Positions 43,536 to 52,857 of a DNA stretch of 64,000 bases are shown piece by piece. Each line of letters opens with the position of its first letter. Position 1 is the stretch's first letter. Made by a program: the position numbers and the translations under genes. Source of the DNA: Nesterenkonia sp. (GTDB lineage: Bacteria > Actinomycetota > Actinomycetes > Actinomycetales > Micrococcaceae); contig NZ_JAJUJJ010000002.1 of NCBI RefSeq assembly GCF_029265375.1, positions 116,175 to 180,174 on the forward strand, read 5' to 3'. The notes beneath the pieces are model-generated. The model saw only the letters and a program-made list of their open reading frames with translations, had not been told where the DNA came from and made no database searches.

Positions 43536-46124
43536 TCAGCTGTACACCAGGTGCGGAGCGGCCAGCAGTCCGGAGGACACATCCGCCAGGGCCAGCTCCA
43601 GGGCTTGGATGCCGAAGCGCTTTCCGAAGTTCTCCTCGGCCTGCGCCACACGCCTGCGCAGCCCCTGATCCTCGGCGAGGGTATGGCTGGTGACGTTGGA
43701 GACCACCAGCTGCAGCTGATGGCGCGCGCCGGGTCGGACTGCGTCAGTGATCTCCAGGCGGTAGGGGGTCTTCCACACCACGCCGGCCGGCGCGGAGTCG
43801 ATGAGCACAGCGGCGACCGTCCCAACCGGGGGCCGCACCTCGGCAGAGAAGGATGCTTCCATCAGCCCGGCGGAGGCCGGGTCCTCCAGAGTGTGGGGCT
43901 CGGCGGCGCCGAAGTCCAGGACGATGCGCTTGGCATCGGCGGGGATCTGCACCTCGGTGGTGTAGATCGCGCTGCCGGAGTACCTGGACCGCTGAGGGTC
44001 CTGCTCCCACTGGTGCGGCAGGGTCACCGGCTGGGGCTGCGTCTGGTCGGGAAACTGCACGCTCCACCGGCTCAGCTCCTCACGCCGCTGGCCGGAGAGC
44101 TCCGGCTGGGCCGCCGGCAGGTTCCGACGGCGCTGAGCGTCAGTATGCTGCACCAGCACAGCGGCCTCATACGCCTGAAGGCCCAGGGTGATCTCAGCGG
44201 TGTCCCAGTGGGCCCTGACCTCTCCGGTCTCCGGGTCCCAGCGCTCCACGACGGTGCCCTCCGCGCCGCCCAGGCTCAGCTGCACCGGCTGGGTCTCGGC
44301 GGAGGTGTTGACCACCAGGTGGATGCGCGCACCTGAGGGAAGCTGCCGGGTGGTCACCGCGACGGCTGTGTTGGTCTCCGGCTGCCCACCGGCCTCCGCG
44401 CCGGACACCCGTCGCAGGCCCACGGCCGGCCGCAGCAGCGCAGCCAGCCCTGCTGCATCGGACAGCGGCTGCCCGATCCCGGCAGTGCCTCCCAGGTCCA
44501 CTACGGTGCCGCCGGCACGGGCGACCTGCTGAAGCCACTGCCGGGTCGGCTCCGGAATATCGGAGGCGCAGGGCAGCACCACCACGGGGAACCGGGCCGG
44601 GTCCAGGTGCTCCACGGCGTCGTCGTCGAAGAGGTCGAAGTCGCTTCCAGCGGTGCGGATGGTCTCCGGCAGCTCACCACCGATGTACAGCTGCGCCTCC
44701 TTGAACAGGTCTATCCGCCCCGCGGCGGAGAAGCCGGCATAGATATCGCGGGCCGGAACGTAGATTCCGACGTCGGAGATCCGGGTTCCCTGCCGCATCA
44801 GCCAGGCCAGCCGGTGCAGTGTCCCCCACAGCGACGGTGCGGCGTCCCACCAGGCGTTTCGGGAGTCCAGGGCCGCAGAGGCGTAGAAGATCCTGCCCAG
44901 TTCCCGGGGATCCTCAGGGTGGTCGGTAGTGGGCCACCCGTGGCCGACGAAGTGGTTGATGCCCATCAGCAGGTGGTCGTGGGCCTCGCCGAGGAGGTCC
45001 AGCGGCGTGGAGCGGAAAGAGGGCGAATGGTTCCAGGTCCAGCATTCGGAGGAGACCACGTCCCGGCCGTAGATCTGTGCGGCGGAGGAGGCCCAGCGGC
45101 ATGCGGTGATCCGGTTCCACCCCCAGCCCTCGCCTTCGAAGGCGTGAGCATAGCGGTAGGAGCTCACCGTGGCCGGCGGCTGGCCGTAGGCCTGTATGCG
45201 GAACCGCAGGCCGCGGGATTCCGCCCAGCGGCTCATCACCGCGATGAAGTTCTCCTCTAGCAGCTCCGTGGCGGTGCGGTGATAGTCGGCCCGCAGCTGG
45301 CGGGTGGCCTCGTCAGTCTGCGGCAGCTTCCACAGCTGCGGGAGCAGATCGTAGCCGCGGCGGCGGCGGAACTCCTCCGGCATGCGGGGAGTCCAGCCGG
45401 CGTCGTAGACCTCCAGCGAGTCGCAGAAGACGGTGCCGATCCGTTCGGAACCGGCCGCATCCACCAGGGGTTCGGCCACGGCATCGATATGGGCCCGGGT
45501 GGCCTCGGCGGAGAGATGGTCCAGCACCCAGCCCTCGGCTCCGCGGGCGGCGCGCTTCAAGGTCTGCCCGGAGATGCGCGAGACCACCGTCAGCAGCACC
45601 CGGGGGCCGCGCCCGGCGGGGACCAGCAGGTGCTCACCGGTGTCATCGGTGGGCACCGGGGTGAAGCCGTCGTAGGTCTCGGCCGGAGTGCCGTCGGCGA
45701 TGAAGGCGGCGACGAACTCATCGCCGGGCCAGCAGGTGGGCACCGGGATCCGGGCCGGCTCCATGCGGACCTCGTGACGTTCGAAGTGCAGCCGCCGGGA
45801 GGCGGTGCGCTCATCGATATGCGGACCGCCGTAGGGCCAGCCCGAGCCCAGGGTGAGGTCGAACCTCAGCCCCCGGGCTTCGGCGGCGGACGCGGCGTAG
45901 GCGACGTCGTCGAGGAACTGCTGGGAGCCGAACGTTCCGGCAGTGGCCCCCATCGGGTAGACGAAGGCGCATTCGACCCCGCCCAGCCCGGCTGCGGCCA
46001 TATGGTCGAGGTCGCGGGTGAGATCATCCCGGTCGACGTCGGGGCCGAACCACCACCAGCGCATCATCACCCGGGCGTCCGGATCCGGGTTCCGGAATCC
46101 GGCGTGCAGCTGGTCAGGGCGCAT
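43536..46124 (-). CDS. GH106-type alpha-L-rhamnosidase
   Basis: An 862-residue enzyme without a signal peptide, so cytoplasmic. The N-terminus (NPDPDARVMMRWWWFGPDV, GLGGVECAF, LTLGSGWPYGGPHI) and the middle TVFCDSLEVYDAGWTPRMPEEFRRRRGYDL, EGWGWNR, VSSECWTWNHSPSFRSTPLDLLGEAHDHLLMGINHFVGHGWP (read in shorter pieces) are the hallmarks of family 106 rhamnosidases. A C-terminal beta-sandwich, carbohydrate-binding-like domain follows (WSVQFPDQTQ to the end). It would release L-rhamnose from imported oligosaccharides for the rhaI-rhaB-rhaD pathway. GAGGAGG precedes the ATG. Last gene of an operon with two binding-protein paralogs. Confidence 0.88.
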   Translation of the reverse strand: MRPDQLHAGFRNPDPDARVMMRWWWFGPDVDRDDLTRDLDHMAAAGLGGVECAFVYPMGATAGTFGSQQFLDDVAYAASAAEARGLRFDLTLGSGWPYGGPHIDERTASRRLHFERHEVRMEPARIPVPTCWPGDEFVAAFIADGTPAETYDGFTPVPTDDTGEHLLVPAGRGPRVLLTVVSRISGQTLKRAARGAEGWVLDHLSAEATRAHIDAVAEPLVDAAGSERIGTVFCDSLEVYDAGWTPRMPEEFRRRRGYDLLPQLWKLPQTDEATRQLRADYHRTATELLEENFIAVMSRWAESRGLRFRIQAYGQPPATVSSYRYAHAFEGEGWGWNRITACRWASSAAQIYGRDVVSSECWTWNHSPSFRSTPLDLLGEAHDHLLMGINHFVGHGWPTTDHPEDPRELGRIFYASAALDSRNAWWDAAPSLWGTLHRLAWLMRQGTRISDVGIYVPARDIYAGFSAAGRIDLFKEAQLYIGGELPETIRTAGSDFDLFDDDAVEHLDPARFPVVVLPCASDIPEPTRQWLQQVARAGGTVVDLGGTAGIGQPLSDAAGLAALLRPAVGLRRVSGAEAGGQPETNTAVAVTTRQLPSGARIHLVVNTSAETQPVQLSLGGAEGTVVERWDPETGEVRAHWDTAEITLGLQAYEAAVLVQHTDAQRRRNLPAAQPELSGQRREELSRWSVQFPDQTQPQPVTLPHQWEQDPQRSRYSGSAIYTTEVQIPADAKRIVLDFGAAEPHTLEDPASAGLMEASFSAEVRPPVGTVAAVLIDSAPAGVVWKTPYRLEITDAVRPGARHQLQLVVSNVTSHTLAEDQGLRRRVAQAEENFGKRFGIQALELALADVSSGLLAAPHLVYS

Positions 46125-46171
46125 GGTCCTCCTCTGCGGTGGGCAGGCGCTGCTTCCGCCGGCCGGTGGTG

Positions 46172-47458
46172 TCAGCCGATCGCATCCTGCAGATCGGTGA
46201 AGGCAGACTCTGCCGCCTCCTGCGGGCTCATCCTGTCGAAGAATATCTCCTCCTGGTAGCGGTTGAGGATTTCGGCCACATTGCCGAAGCCGGTGGCGGG
46301 CACCGGTTCGGGCGGGCCGAGCTCGTCCTCAATATCGGTGATGAACTGTGCAGCCTCCTGATTGGCCTCGTCCATCTCCTCCATGAGCACCTCACGGATC
46401 TCGGTGTTGGCCGAGAGGCCGCGGTCTGTCATGTTGATCAGTGCCGAGCGTTCGTCATTGACGAAGAAGTCCAGGAAGGTGATCACTTCCTCCGGGTGCT
46501 CGGTCTGCGCCGAGGCGGAGACCATCCCGGTGTTGTACCACTGCTGAGCGTCGGCCATATCCCCGGTGGGGCTGGGCAGCCGCAGCAGGGTCAGCTCCTC
46601 ACCGGCGGCGTCGGTGAGCGCGCCGAGCAGGTTGGTCCAGCTGAAGGCCATCGCTGCCTGGCCGGTGGCCTCAAGGGACTGGTCCTGGCTGCTCGAGGCC
46701 TGCTCCACCATCACTTCCGCCGGTGGGAAGACGCCGTCGGCCAGCAGCTGGTCCTGCCAGCTGAAGTATTCCTGCAGGTCCTCAGCGGTGAAGCCGAGCT
46801 CGCCGTCGTCGTCGTTGAAGAACAGGCCCTGCTGGCGCAGCCACACCTGGAACAGCTGCGGCTCCGTGGGCCCGGAGGAGCCGTAGACCCCGTCGAGCTC
46901 GGTGCTGATCTGCTCGGCGATCTGCTCCCAGTCATCCCAGGTCCAGGTGGTGTCATCCGGCATCGGGATTCCGGCCTCCTCGAACAGGCGCGGATTGGCC
47001 ACAATTGCCACCGCATTGACCCCGGAGGCCAGGCCGTAGTACTCGCCGTCGATGGTCCCGGAGTCGACGATCTCATCCGGGATGTGGCTCAGATCCACAT
47101 CGGAGAGGTCCAGCAGAGTGCCCCGCTCGCCGTACTCACGCAGGTACGGGGCGTCCATCTGGAAGATGTCCGGGGCGTCCCCGGCGGCCATCTGGGTGTT
47201 CAGCTGGTCCCAGAAGCCGCTCCAGTCGTTGAACTCGATCTCCACCTGGATATGCGGGTAGTCCTGGTTGAACTCCTCGATGATCTCCTCGGTGTTGCGG
47301 ACCCGGGTGTCCGATCCCCAGAAGGCGAAGCGCAGCTGCACCTCCTTCTCCTGGTCTGCCTGGCCACCGCCGCCGTCGCCGTCAGACCCGCAGGCGGTGA
47401 CGACGACGGCGGCGACCAGCGCAGTCGCAGCGGCACGGGCAGCTGCGCGCATCCTCAT
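46172..47458 (-). CDS. ABC sugar-binding lipoprotein, family 1 (paralog 2)
   Basis: A 428-residue lipoprotein: signal with lipobox VVTA-Cys23 and a Gly-rich linker, then LRFAFWGSDTRVRNTEEII, DWSGFWDQLNTQMAAGDAPDIF, YLREYGERGTLLDLSDVDLS, TTWTWDDWEQIA, ILNRYQEEIFFDRMSPQEAAE. ATG 47458 is four bases after the stop of paralog 3; the longer frame is an overlap shadow. Same operon as paralog 3 and the rhamnosidase, so a rhamnose-containing oligosaccharide is the likeliest ligand. Confidence 0.9.
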   Translation of the reverse strand: MRMRAAARAAATALVAAVVVTACGSDGDGGGGQADQEKEVQLRFAFWGSDTRVRNTEEIIEEFNQDYPHIQVEIEFNDWSGFWDQLNTQMAAGDAPDIFQMDAPYLREYGERGTLLDLSDVDLSHIPDEIVDSGTIDGEYYGLASGVNAVAIVANPRLFEEAGIPMPDDTTWTWDDWEQIAEQISTELDGVYGSSGPTEPQLFQVWLRQQGLFFNDDDGELGFTAEDLQEYFSWQDQLLADGVFPPAEVMVEQASSSQDQSLEATGQAAMAFSWTNLLGALTDAAGEELTLLRLPSPTGDMADAQQWYNTGMVSASAQTEHPEEVITFLDFFVNDERSALINMTDRGLSANTEIREVLMEEMDEANQEAAQFITDIEDELGPPEPVPATGFGNVAEILNRYQEEIFFDRMSPQEAAESAFTDLQDAIG

Positions 47459-47462
47459 CGAA

Positions 47463-48764
47463 TCAGCCCTCGCTCTCCAGGATGGACTCGATCTCGCTGA
47501 CCAGGGACTCGGCGGCCTCGCGCGGGGTGGCGCGCTCGAAGAAGACATCTTCGCTGCGCAGGGTGATGGTCTCCACCACGCCGGTGAAGCCCACCGGCGG
47601 CATGGGCTCGGACTCGGTGATCTCGTCCTGCAGCTCGGTGATGAGCTCGGCGGCGACCAGGTCCGGTCCCTCCACCTCGGCCATGACAGCCTCGCGCACC
47701 TGCTGGTTCACCGGCAGGCCGCGGTCCATCATGTTGTGCATACCGGCTTCTTCAGAGTTGATGAAGTAGTCGATGAACATCTGGGCCTCTTCGGGGTGCT
47801 CGGTCTGGGCGGTGGCCCCGATCAGCATGGTGTTCTTGAACCACAGCCCGTTGTCCTCAGCGTTGCCGGTGTAGCTGGGGAACCGCAGCGGAATCAGGTC
47901 CAGCCCGGAGGCTTCGGTCTGGGCGGGCAGCTGGTTGGTCCAGGACAGACCCAGCGCTGCTCCGCCGGTGGCGATCAGGGAGTCCTCCATGACCGCGGCG
48001 TTCTCCTCCACCAGCTCAGAGGCTGAGGGCAGAGCGCCGACGTCCATCATGTCCTTCAGCAGCGTGAAGTACTCCTCCGCCTGATCCACGGTCATGGCCA
48101 GCTGACCGTCCTCGGCGAAGAGGTGTCCTTCCTGCTGACGCATCCAGATCATCAGCACCTGGGGGATCGGGTTGTTGATGCCGTAGGCGCCGGTCTCCTC
48201 ATGGATGGTCTGAGAGATCTCCATAAAGTCGTCCCAAGTCCAGGTGGTGTCGTCGGGGATCTCCACCCCGGCTTCCTCAAACAGCTCCGGGTTGGCCAGC
48301 ATGGTCAGGGCGTTGACGCCGGTGGGGATCGCGTACTGCACCCCTTCGGACTGTCCGCCCTCCACTACGGCTTGATCGAGTGCGGAGAGATCCACTTCGG
48401 TCAGCTCCAGCAGGGCCCCGCGGTCGGCGTACTCGCGGATGAACTCATCGTCCAGCTGCACGATGTCCGGCGGGCTGCCTCCGGCCACCTGGGTGGCCAG
48501 CTGGTCCTGGTAGCCGGTCCAGTCGTTGAATTCGCCTTCGATGGAGATGTGCGGGTGCTCCTCCATGAAGTCGTCGATGATGGCCTGGGTGTTGGCGTTG
48601 CGGTGCTCAGAGCCCCACCAGGCGAAGCGCAGCTGCACCTCCTCCTGCTCGCCGCCGGCCTCACCGCCGCCGTCAGTGCCGTCGGCGTCTCCTCCACAGG
48701 CGGTCAGGGCCAGCGCCCCGACCAGGCTTAAGCCTGCGACCTTTGTCCAGGTGCTTCGTCTCAT
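47463..48764 (-). CDS. ABC sugar-binding lipoprotein, family 1 (paralog 3)
   Basis: A 433-residue lipoprotein: lipobox ALTA-Cys23, Gly/Asp linker, then LRFAWWGSEHRNANTQAII, DWTGYQDQLATQVAGGSPPDIV, FIREYADRGALLELTEVDLS, TTWTWDDFMEIS, and an altered C-terminal block ITLRSEDVFFERATPREAAES. ATG 48764 has AAGGGG seven bases upstream; another ATG 15 bases earlier is possible. First gene of the paralog3-paralog2-rhamnosidase operon, preceded by the same 13-bp operator that precedes rhaT. Confidence 0.9.
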   Translation of the reverse strand: MRRSTWTKVAGLSLVGALALTACGGDADGTDGGGEAGGEQEEVQLRFAWWGSEHRNANTQAIIDDFMEEHPHISIEGEFNDWTGYQDQLATQVAGGSPPDIVQLDDEFIREYADRGALLELTEVDLSALDQAVVEGGQSEGVQYAIPTGVNALTMLANPELFEEAGVEIPDDTTWTWDDFMEISQTIHEETGAYGINNPIPQVLMIWMRQQEGHLFAEDGQLAMTVDQAEEYFTLLKDMMDVGALPSASELVEENAAVMEDSLIATGGAALGLSWTNQLPAQTEASGLDLIPLRFPSYTGNAEDNGLWFKNTMLIGATAQTEHPEEAQMFIDYFINSEEAGMHNMMDRGLPVNQQVREAVMAEVEGPDLVAAELITELQDEITESEPMPPVGFTGVVETITLRSEDVFFERATPREAAESLVSEIESILESEG

Positions 48765-48811
48765 CTGGGTCCCCTTCATTCGGTGTGTGATTCGGCGGCC
48801 TTCGCCGCTGG

Positions 48812-48824
48812 TAAATCGATTCAA
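48812..48824. promoter_or_regulatory. LacI-type operator identical to the rhaT operator
   Basis: TAAATCGATTCAA, the same 13 bases as 31037-31049, 48 bases before the paralog 3 start. Places this operon under the same regulator as the rhamnose importer. Confidence 0.65.
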
Positions 48825-48870
48825 TCGCGGGGTGTGCGGCATCCCGGATATCTTTCGGAGCACCACTGTA

Positions 48871-48886
48871 TGTGATGCTCCCCACA
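48871..48886. promoter_or_regulatory. CRP/GlxR-like site
   Basis: TGTGA-TGCTCC-CCACA, one mismatch, upstream of the LacI-type operator. Confidence 0.45.
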
Positions 48887-48888
48887 TT

Positions 48889-48916
48889 GGGGAAACGTTT
48901 GCACGAAAGTTTCCCC
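48889..48916. terminator. Inverted repeat between binding-protein genes
   Basis: GGGGAAAC, 12-base loop, GTTTCCCC. Could end the transcript of paralog 4 or be a regulator site; the arms contain AAACGTTT-like LacI half-sites. Confidence 0.4.
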
Positions 48917-49027
48917 CTGGCACCGCCGGGATGCGGGTGCCCTCCGCCGCCCGACGACCCGGGACTGCAGGTCAGCGCAGCAGCGGCCGCAGGCGCTGAC
49001 GATCCGGTCTTCGACCAGCGCCGGCGG

Positions 49028-50407
49028 CTACTGAATTTCGGCCTCCATCTCGGCGATCATCGCCTCGGCCGCCTCCGCAGGGGTCATGCGTTCGAAGAGC
49101 ACCTCATCGTGGTAGCGGTACAGGATGCTCGGGAATGTCGATCCGCCCATGGCCGGGACCGGTTCGGCCTCGCCCAGGTCATCAGCGAGGTCTTCGATGT
49201 ACTCGGCCACGCGCAGCTGAGCGCCGTCGAGCTGCTCGGTGATCGTCTCCCGGATCTCCGCATTGGGCGGAATACCGCGCTCAGCCATATCGATCATGGC
49301 CGCCTCCTCCGAGTTGACGAAGAAGTCCACAAACTCCTGAGCCTCTTCCGGGTGCTCCGTGCCGGAGCTGACGGAGAGGAACATGGAGGACTTGTACCAG
49401 GGCGCGGCATCGGCGGCCTGCCCGGTGTGGCTGGGGAAGCGCAGCAGCTCCAGTTCCGCACCGGAGGATTCGGTCAGCGCCACGGCCTGATTGCTCCACC
49501 AGGGACGCATGGCCACCTCCCCGGTGGTGGTCATGGACTGGTCCGGGCTGACCGCCTGGTCCTCGGACATGGCAGAGGCCGGTGGGGCCGCACCGTCGTG
49601 CATCATGTCCAGGAACAGCTGGAAGTAGCTCTCCGCGGTGGCGGCGTCGAAGCCCAGCTGGCCGTCCTCGTCACTGAGGTGGCCGCCGTGCTGCCGCGCC
49701 CAGGTCTGGAAGCCTCCGGTCTCGTCGAAGTTGCCTGAGCCCCAGGCGCCGTCGAGGTTCTCGCTGATCTCACCGGCGATCTGCTGATAGTCCTCCCAGG
49801 TCCAGGTGGACTCGTCGGGCATCTCCACTCCCGCCTGCTCGAACAGGTCCGGGTTGGCCAGGATGGTGAAGGCGTTGATGCCCAGGGTGACGCCGTAGAG
49901 CCCGCCGTCGGCGCTGCCGCTTTCCACCACGGTCTCATCGAACTGGGAGACGTCGACGTCGGTGAGCTCCAGCAGCGCGCCGCGGTCGGCGTATTCGCGC
50001 AGGTACAGCTCGTCCATCTGGATGATGTCCGGGGCGTCGCCGGCGGCGGTCTGGGTGGCCAGGGTGTCCCAGTAGCCGTCCCATTCGCTGTAGGTCGGCT
50101 CGATGGTGATGTTCGGGTGCTCATCTTCGAAGGCTGCGATGATCTCCTCGGTGTTCTGGTGGCGAGCATCTGAGCCCCACCAGACGAAGCGCAGCGTGAC
50201 CTCCTCCTCACCGCCCTGGCCGCCCCTGTCACCGTCGCCGCCGTCGCCGCCGTCGCCGCAGCCGCTGAGCAGCACAGCGGCGGCGCACAGGCCCGCCACC
50301 AGCTGAGGGAGTCGGCGCCGCGATCGGCGGGGGCGCGGCAGCGGCGGGACTGACCGCCTGGCGGCGCCGGGTGGGGATGTCTGCGTCTGAGGTGCTCTTG
50401 AGGTCAC
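49028..50407 (-). CDS. ABC sugar-binding lipoprotein, family 1 (paralog 4)
   Basis: A 459-residue lipoprotein with an unusually long, Pro/Arg-rich n-region before the hydrophobic core; lipobox LLSG-Cys50. Mature blocks: LRFVWWGSDARHQNTEEII, EWDGYWDTLATQTAAGDAPDII, YLREYADRGALLELTDVDVS, STWTWEDYQQIA, ILYRYHDEVLFERMTPAEAAEA, closest in pattern to paralogs 1 and 5. GTG 50407 has AAGGAGGG six bases upstream. Divergent from the oxidoreductase at 50603 across a region with a CRP-like site. Confidence 0.9.
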   Translation of the reverse strand: MTSRAPQTQTSPPGAARRSVPPLPRPRRSRRRLPQLVAGLCAAAVLLSGCGDGGDGGDGDRGGQGGEEEVTLRFVWWGSDARHQNTEEIIAAFEDEHPNITIEPTYSEWDGYWDTLATQTAAGDAPDIIQMDELYLREYADRGALLELTDVDVSQFDETVVESGSADGGLYGVTLGINAFTILANPDLFEQAGVEMPDESTWTWEDYQQIAGEISENLDGAWGSGNFDETGGFQTWARQHGGHLSDEDGQLGFDAATAESYFQLFLDMMHDGAAPPASAMSEDQAVSPDQSMTTTGEVAMRPWWSNQAVALTESSGAELELLRFPSHTGQAADAAPWYKSSMFLSVSSGTEHPEEAQEFVDFFVNSEEAAMIDMAERGIPPNAEIRETITEQLDGAQLRVAEYIEDLADDLGEAEPVPAMGGSTFPSILYRYHDEVLFERMTPAEAAEAMIAEMEAEIQ

Positions 50408-50489
50408 GGCGGGCCCTCCTTGTCTGCGGCGCCGAGGCTGCGAGCGCGCCCGCGTGAGGATCCGGTGCGGACTTCTGCGGCCGCGCTTG

Positions 50490-50505
50490 GGTGATGTGTA
50501 TCACT
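50490..50505. promoter_or_regulatory. CRP/GlxR-like site in a divergent region
   Basis: GGTGA-TGTGTA-TCACT, two mismatches at the outer bases only; the inner GTGA-N6-TCAC is perfect. Could serve both paralog 4 and the oxidoreductase. Confidence 0.4.
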
Positions 50506-50602
50506 GGGGTCTGGTAGTTTCAAGAGGTTGCGGCTCGGCTGCCGCCAGGTGCGCCCCGCCGCAGAACCACCGCCGCCGAAACATCGTCACTGACCCAGGG
50601 GA

Positions 50603-52846
50603 ATGATGTCCGCTGACGCCCAGACTGTCCTGCTGATCGGCCTCGACGGCTACGGCCGCCAGCACCTGAAGAACCTGCAGCGGCTGGCCGAGCGCGGCAC
50701 CGCCCGGCTGGTCGCCGGGGTCTCGCTGAGCGATCCCGGGCCCGAGGTGCGCGGAGATATTCCGGTCTACCGCACCCTGGCTGAGGTGCAGCAGGCAGGC
50801 CACCAGCCGGACGTGGTGATCGTCTCCACCCCGATCAGCACTCACTTCGAGCTGGCGCTCAGTGCGGTACAGATGGGCGCCGATGTGCTGCTGGAGAAGC
50901 CGCCCACGGCCACCCTGGACCAGCACCGGAGGCTCTGTGCGGCGGCGGAGGAGGCAGGACGTCTGGTGCAGGTGGGCTTCCAGTCCCTGGGATCCCACGC
51001 CCTGGAAACGATCGAGGCGCTGTTCGACGGAGTGTGGGCCCCGCCCGGGCTGGGCAGCGGCGCCGGTGCTGGCCCGAGCGGCACTGGTGCTGAGGCGAGT
51101 GAAGACCGGCAGCCCGAAGCCGGCAGCCGGCCCGGCAGCGGCTTGCCCGAGCATCGGAGGTCGGAGGGGAGCACGCTCGGCCGGGGCACCTTGGGGGCAC
51201 TGCGGGCGGTGGGCGCCACCGGCCTGTGGCTGCGCACCGAGTCCTATTACCAGCGGGCCCGGTGGGCCGGCCGGCGGGTGCTGGACGGCCAGCAGGTGGT
51301 CGACGGGGTGGTCACCAACCCGCTGGCCCACGCGGTGGCCACCGCCCTGCGGATTGCTGGGGCCGCGGCCGAGGAGGATCTCGACCAGCTGGAGTGCGAG
51401 CTGCACCATGCCCACCAGATCGAGGCCGACGACACCTCGCTGGTGCGCATCCGCACGGCATCGGGCATCCCGGTGACCGCGGCGCTGACCCTGTGCGCCC
51501 CCGAGCAGCAGGACCCGTGGGTGAGCATCTACGGCACTGAGGGCTATGCCGAGTTCTTCTACACCCGGGACGAGCTGGTGGTCCATCCGAACGGTCAGTC
51601 TCAGCAGCGGCTGAGCTTCGGGCGCACCGATCTGCTGGAGAACCTGCTGCAGGTCCGCCGCGGCGAGGCCGAGCGGCTGCTCTCCCCGCTGGAGGGGCAC
51701 GGCCCCTTCATGCACGTGCTGGAGGCGGTGCGCACCGCCGACGATCCGCGGCCCATCCCCGCCGAGCTGCTTCAGTTCGCCGGGGACGGGGGCGAGCGGC
51801 ATCCCATCGTGCCGGGCATCGAGCGCTTCGCCGCCCGCGCGGTCAAGGCGCCGTCGTCGTTCTCCTCACTGGGCGCGCCATGGGCCGCCGAACCGGAGCT
51901 GGAAGGCTCCCTCAGTGTGCGCACACAGGGCCGCAGCGTGCCAGTAGCCGATCTGCGCAGCGGCGCCGACATCTCCCCCACAGATTCGCCGCGGCCGTTC
52001 CTGGACGCCGTGCGCACGCTGGGAGAGGTGATCGTCTCTGATCAGCAGCCGGAGGACCATACCTGGCACCTGGGTGTGGGCGTGGCGCTGCAGGACGTCT
52101 CCGGCAACAACTTCTGGGGCGGCCGGACCTACACCCGTGAGGCCGGGCGCTATGTGTGGCGGAGGGACCACGGCAGGATCCTGGCCACCGGCACACAGAT
52201 CGAAGAGCACGACGGCGGCCAGCTGCTTCGTCAGCAGCTGGACTGGATCGCAGCCTCCGGCAGCGCTGTGCTGCGGGAGCAGCGGGAGGTCCGGGTCACC
52301 GCCGGGGGCGAGGAGGGCTGGAGCATGGACTTCAGCTTTGCCCTGACCCCGGCTGCCGATCAGCCGGTCTCACTGGGCAGCCCCGGATCCAATGGGCGGA
52401 TCGGCGGCGGGTACGGGGGATTCTTCTGGCGGCTTCCCCACCTGGAGGACGCCCTGATCCTCACCGCGGAGGCCGAGGGCGAAGACGGCGTCCACGGCAC
52501 CGTGACCGACTGGCTGGCCATCAGTGCCGAGTTCGCTCCGCTGCCCCACCGCCGCGGCCACGGCGGCCCGGCCACTGTGCTGCTGCTGCGCGGCGCGGGC
52601 GAGGGTCCGGGCGCATCCGGCAGCTGCGGGGACCCTGGCAGCTTCGGGGATCAGCCGCCGGCGCCCAATCCCGACCCCTGGTTCGTCCGGCACTCCGGCT
52701 ACCCGGGGGCGGGCATGTCATTGGCGTGGGACACCGCGCTGGAACTGGCCCCCGGCCAGCAGGTGCGGCGGAGTCTGCGGGCCGTAGTGCTCGACGGCCG
52801 GCGCACCGTCCAGGAGCTGGTTCGGCTAGCAGATTCGCTGCTCTGA
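50603..52846 (+). CDS. Gfo/Idh/MocA oxidoreductase fused to a PmoA/DUF6807-type domain
   Basis: A 747-residue fusion. Residues 1-130 form the NAD(P) Rossmann domain (LLIGLDGYGRQHLKNL, VVIVSTPISTHFELAL, LLEKPPTATLDQH), followed by the oxidoreductase substrate domain to about 400. From about 420 to the end is a DUF6807 (PmoA-like) beta domain: HTWHLGVGVALQDVSGNNFWGG, WSMDFSFALTP, YGGFFWRLP. A roughly 45-residue Gly/Ser/Pro insert at about 152-195 and another near 675 interrupt otherwise ordered regions. Two ATGs start the frame; the second (50606) is better spaced from AGGGGA. Probably modifies a sugar or sugar acid from the glycoside pathway; reaction unknown. Confidence 0.8.
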   Translation: MMSADAQTVLLIGLDGYGRQHLKNLQRLAERGTARLVAGVSLSDPGPEVRGDIPVYRTLAEVQQAGHQPDVVIVSTPISTHFELALSAVQMGADVLLEKPPTATLDQHRRLCAAAEEAGRLVQVGFQSLGSHALETIEALFDGVWAPPGLGSGAGAGPSGTGAEASEDRQPEAGSRPGSGLPEHRRSEGSTLGRGTLGALRAVGATGLWLRTESYYQRARWAGRRVLDGQQVVDGVVTNPLAHAVATALRIAGAAAEEDLDQLECELHHAHQIEADDTSLVRIRTASGIPVTAALTLCAPEQQDPWVSIYGTEGYAEFFYTRDELVVHPNGQSQQRLSFGRTDLLENLLQVRRGEAERLLSPLEGHGPFMHVLEAVRTADDPRPIPAELLQFAGDGGERHPIVPGIERFAARAVKAPSSFSSLGAPWAAEPELEGSLSVRTQGRSVPVADLRSGADISPTDSPRPFLDAVRTLGEVIVSDQQPEDHTWHLGVGVALQDVSGNNFWGGRTYTREAGRYVWRRDHGRILATGTQIEEHDGGQLLRQQLDWIAASGSAVLREQREVRVTAGGEEGWSMDFSFALTPAADQPVSLGSPGSNGRIGGGYGGFFWRLPHLEDALILTAEAEGEDGVHGTVTDWLAISAEFAPLPHRRGHGGPATVLLLRGAGEGPGASGSCGDPGSFGDQPPAPNPDPWFVRHSGYPGAGMSLAWDTALELAPGQQVRRSLRAVVLDGRRTVQELVRLADSLL

Positions 52847-52857
52847 TCCGCTCCGCT

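Noticed and set aside
50210..50260. GCC/GTC tandem trinucleotide-like run in paralog 4
   Set aside because: It encodes the Gly/Asp linker after the lipobox, a common feature of these lipoproteins, not a regulatory repeat.
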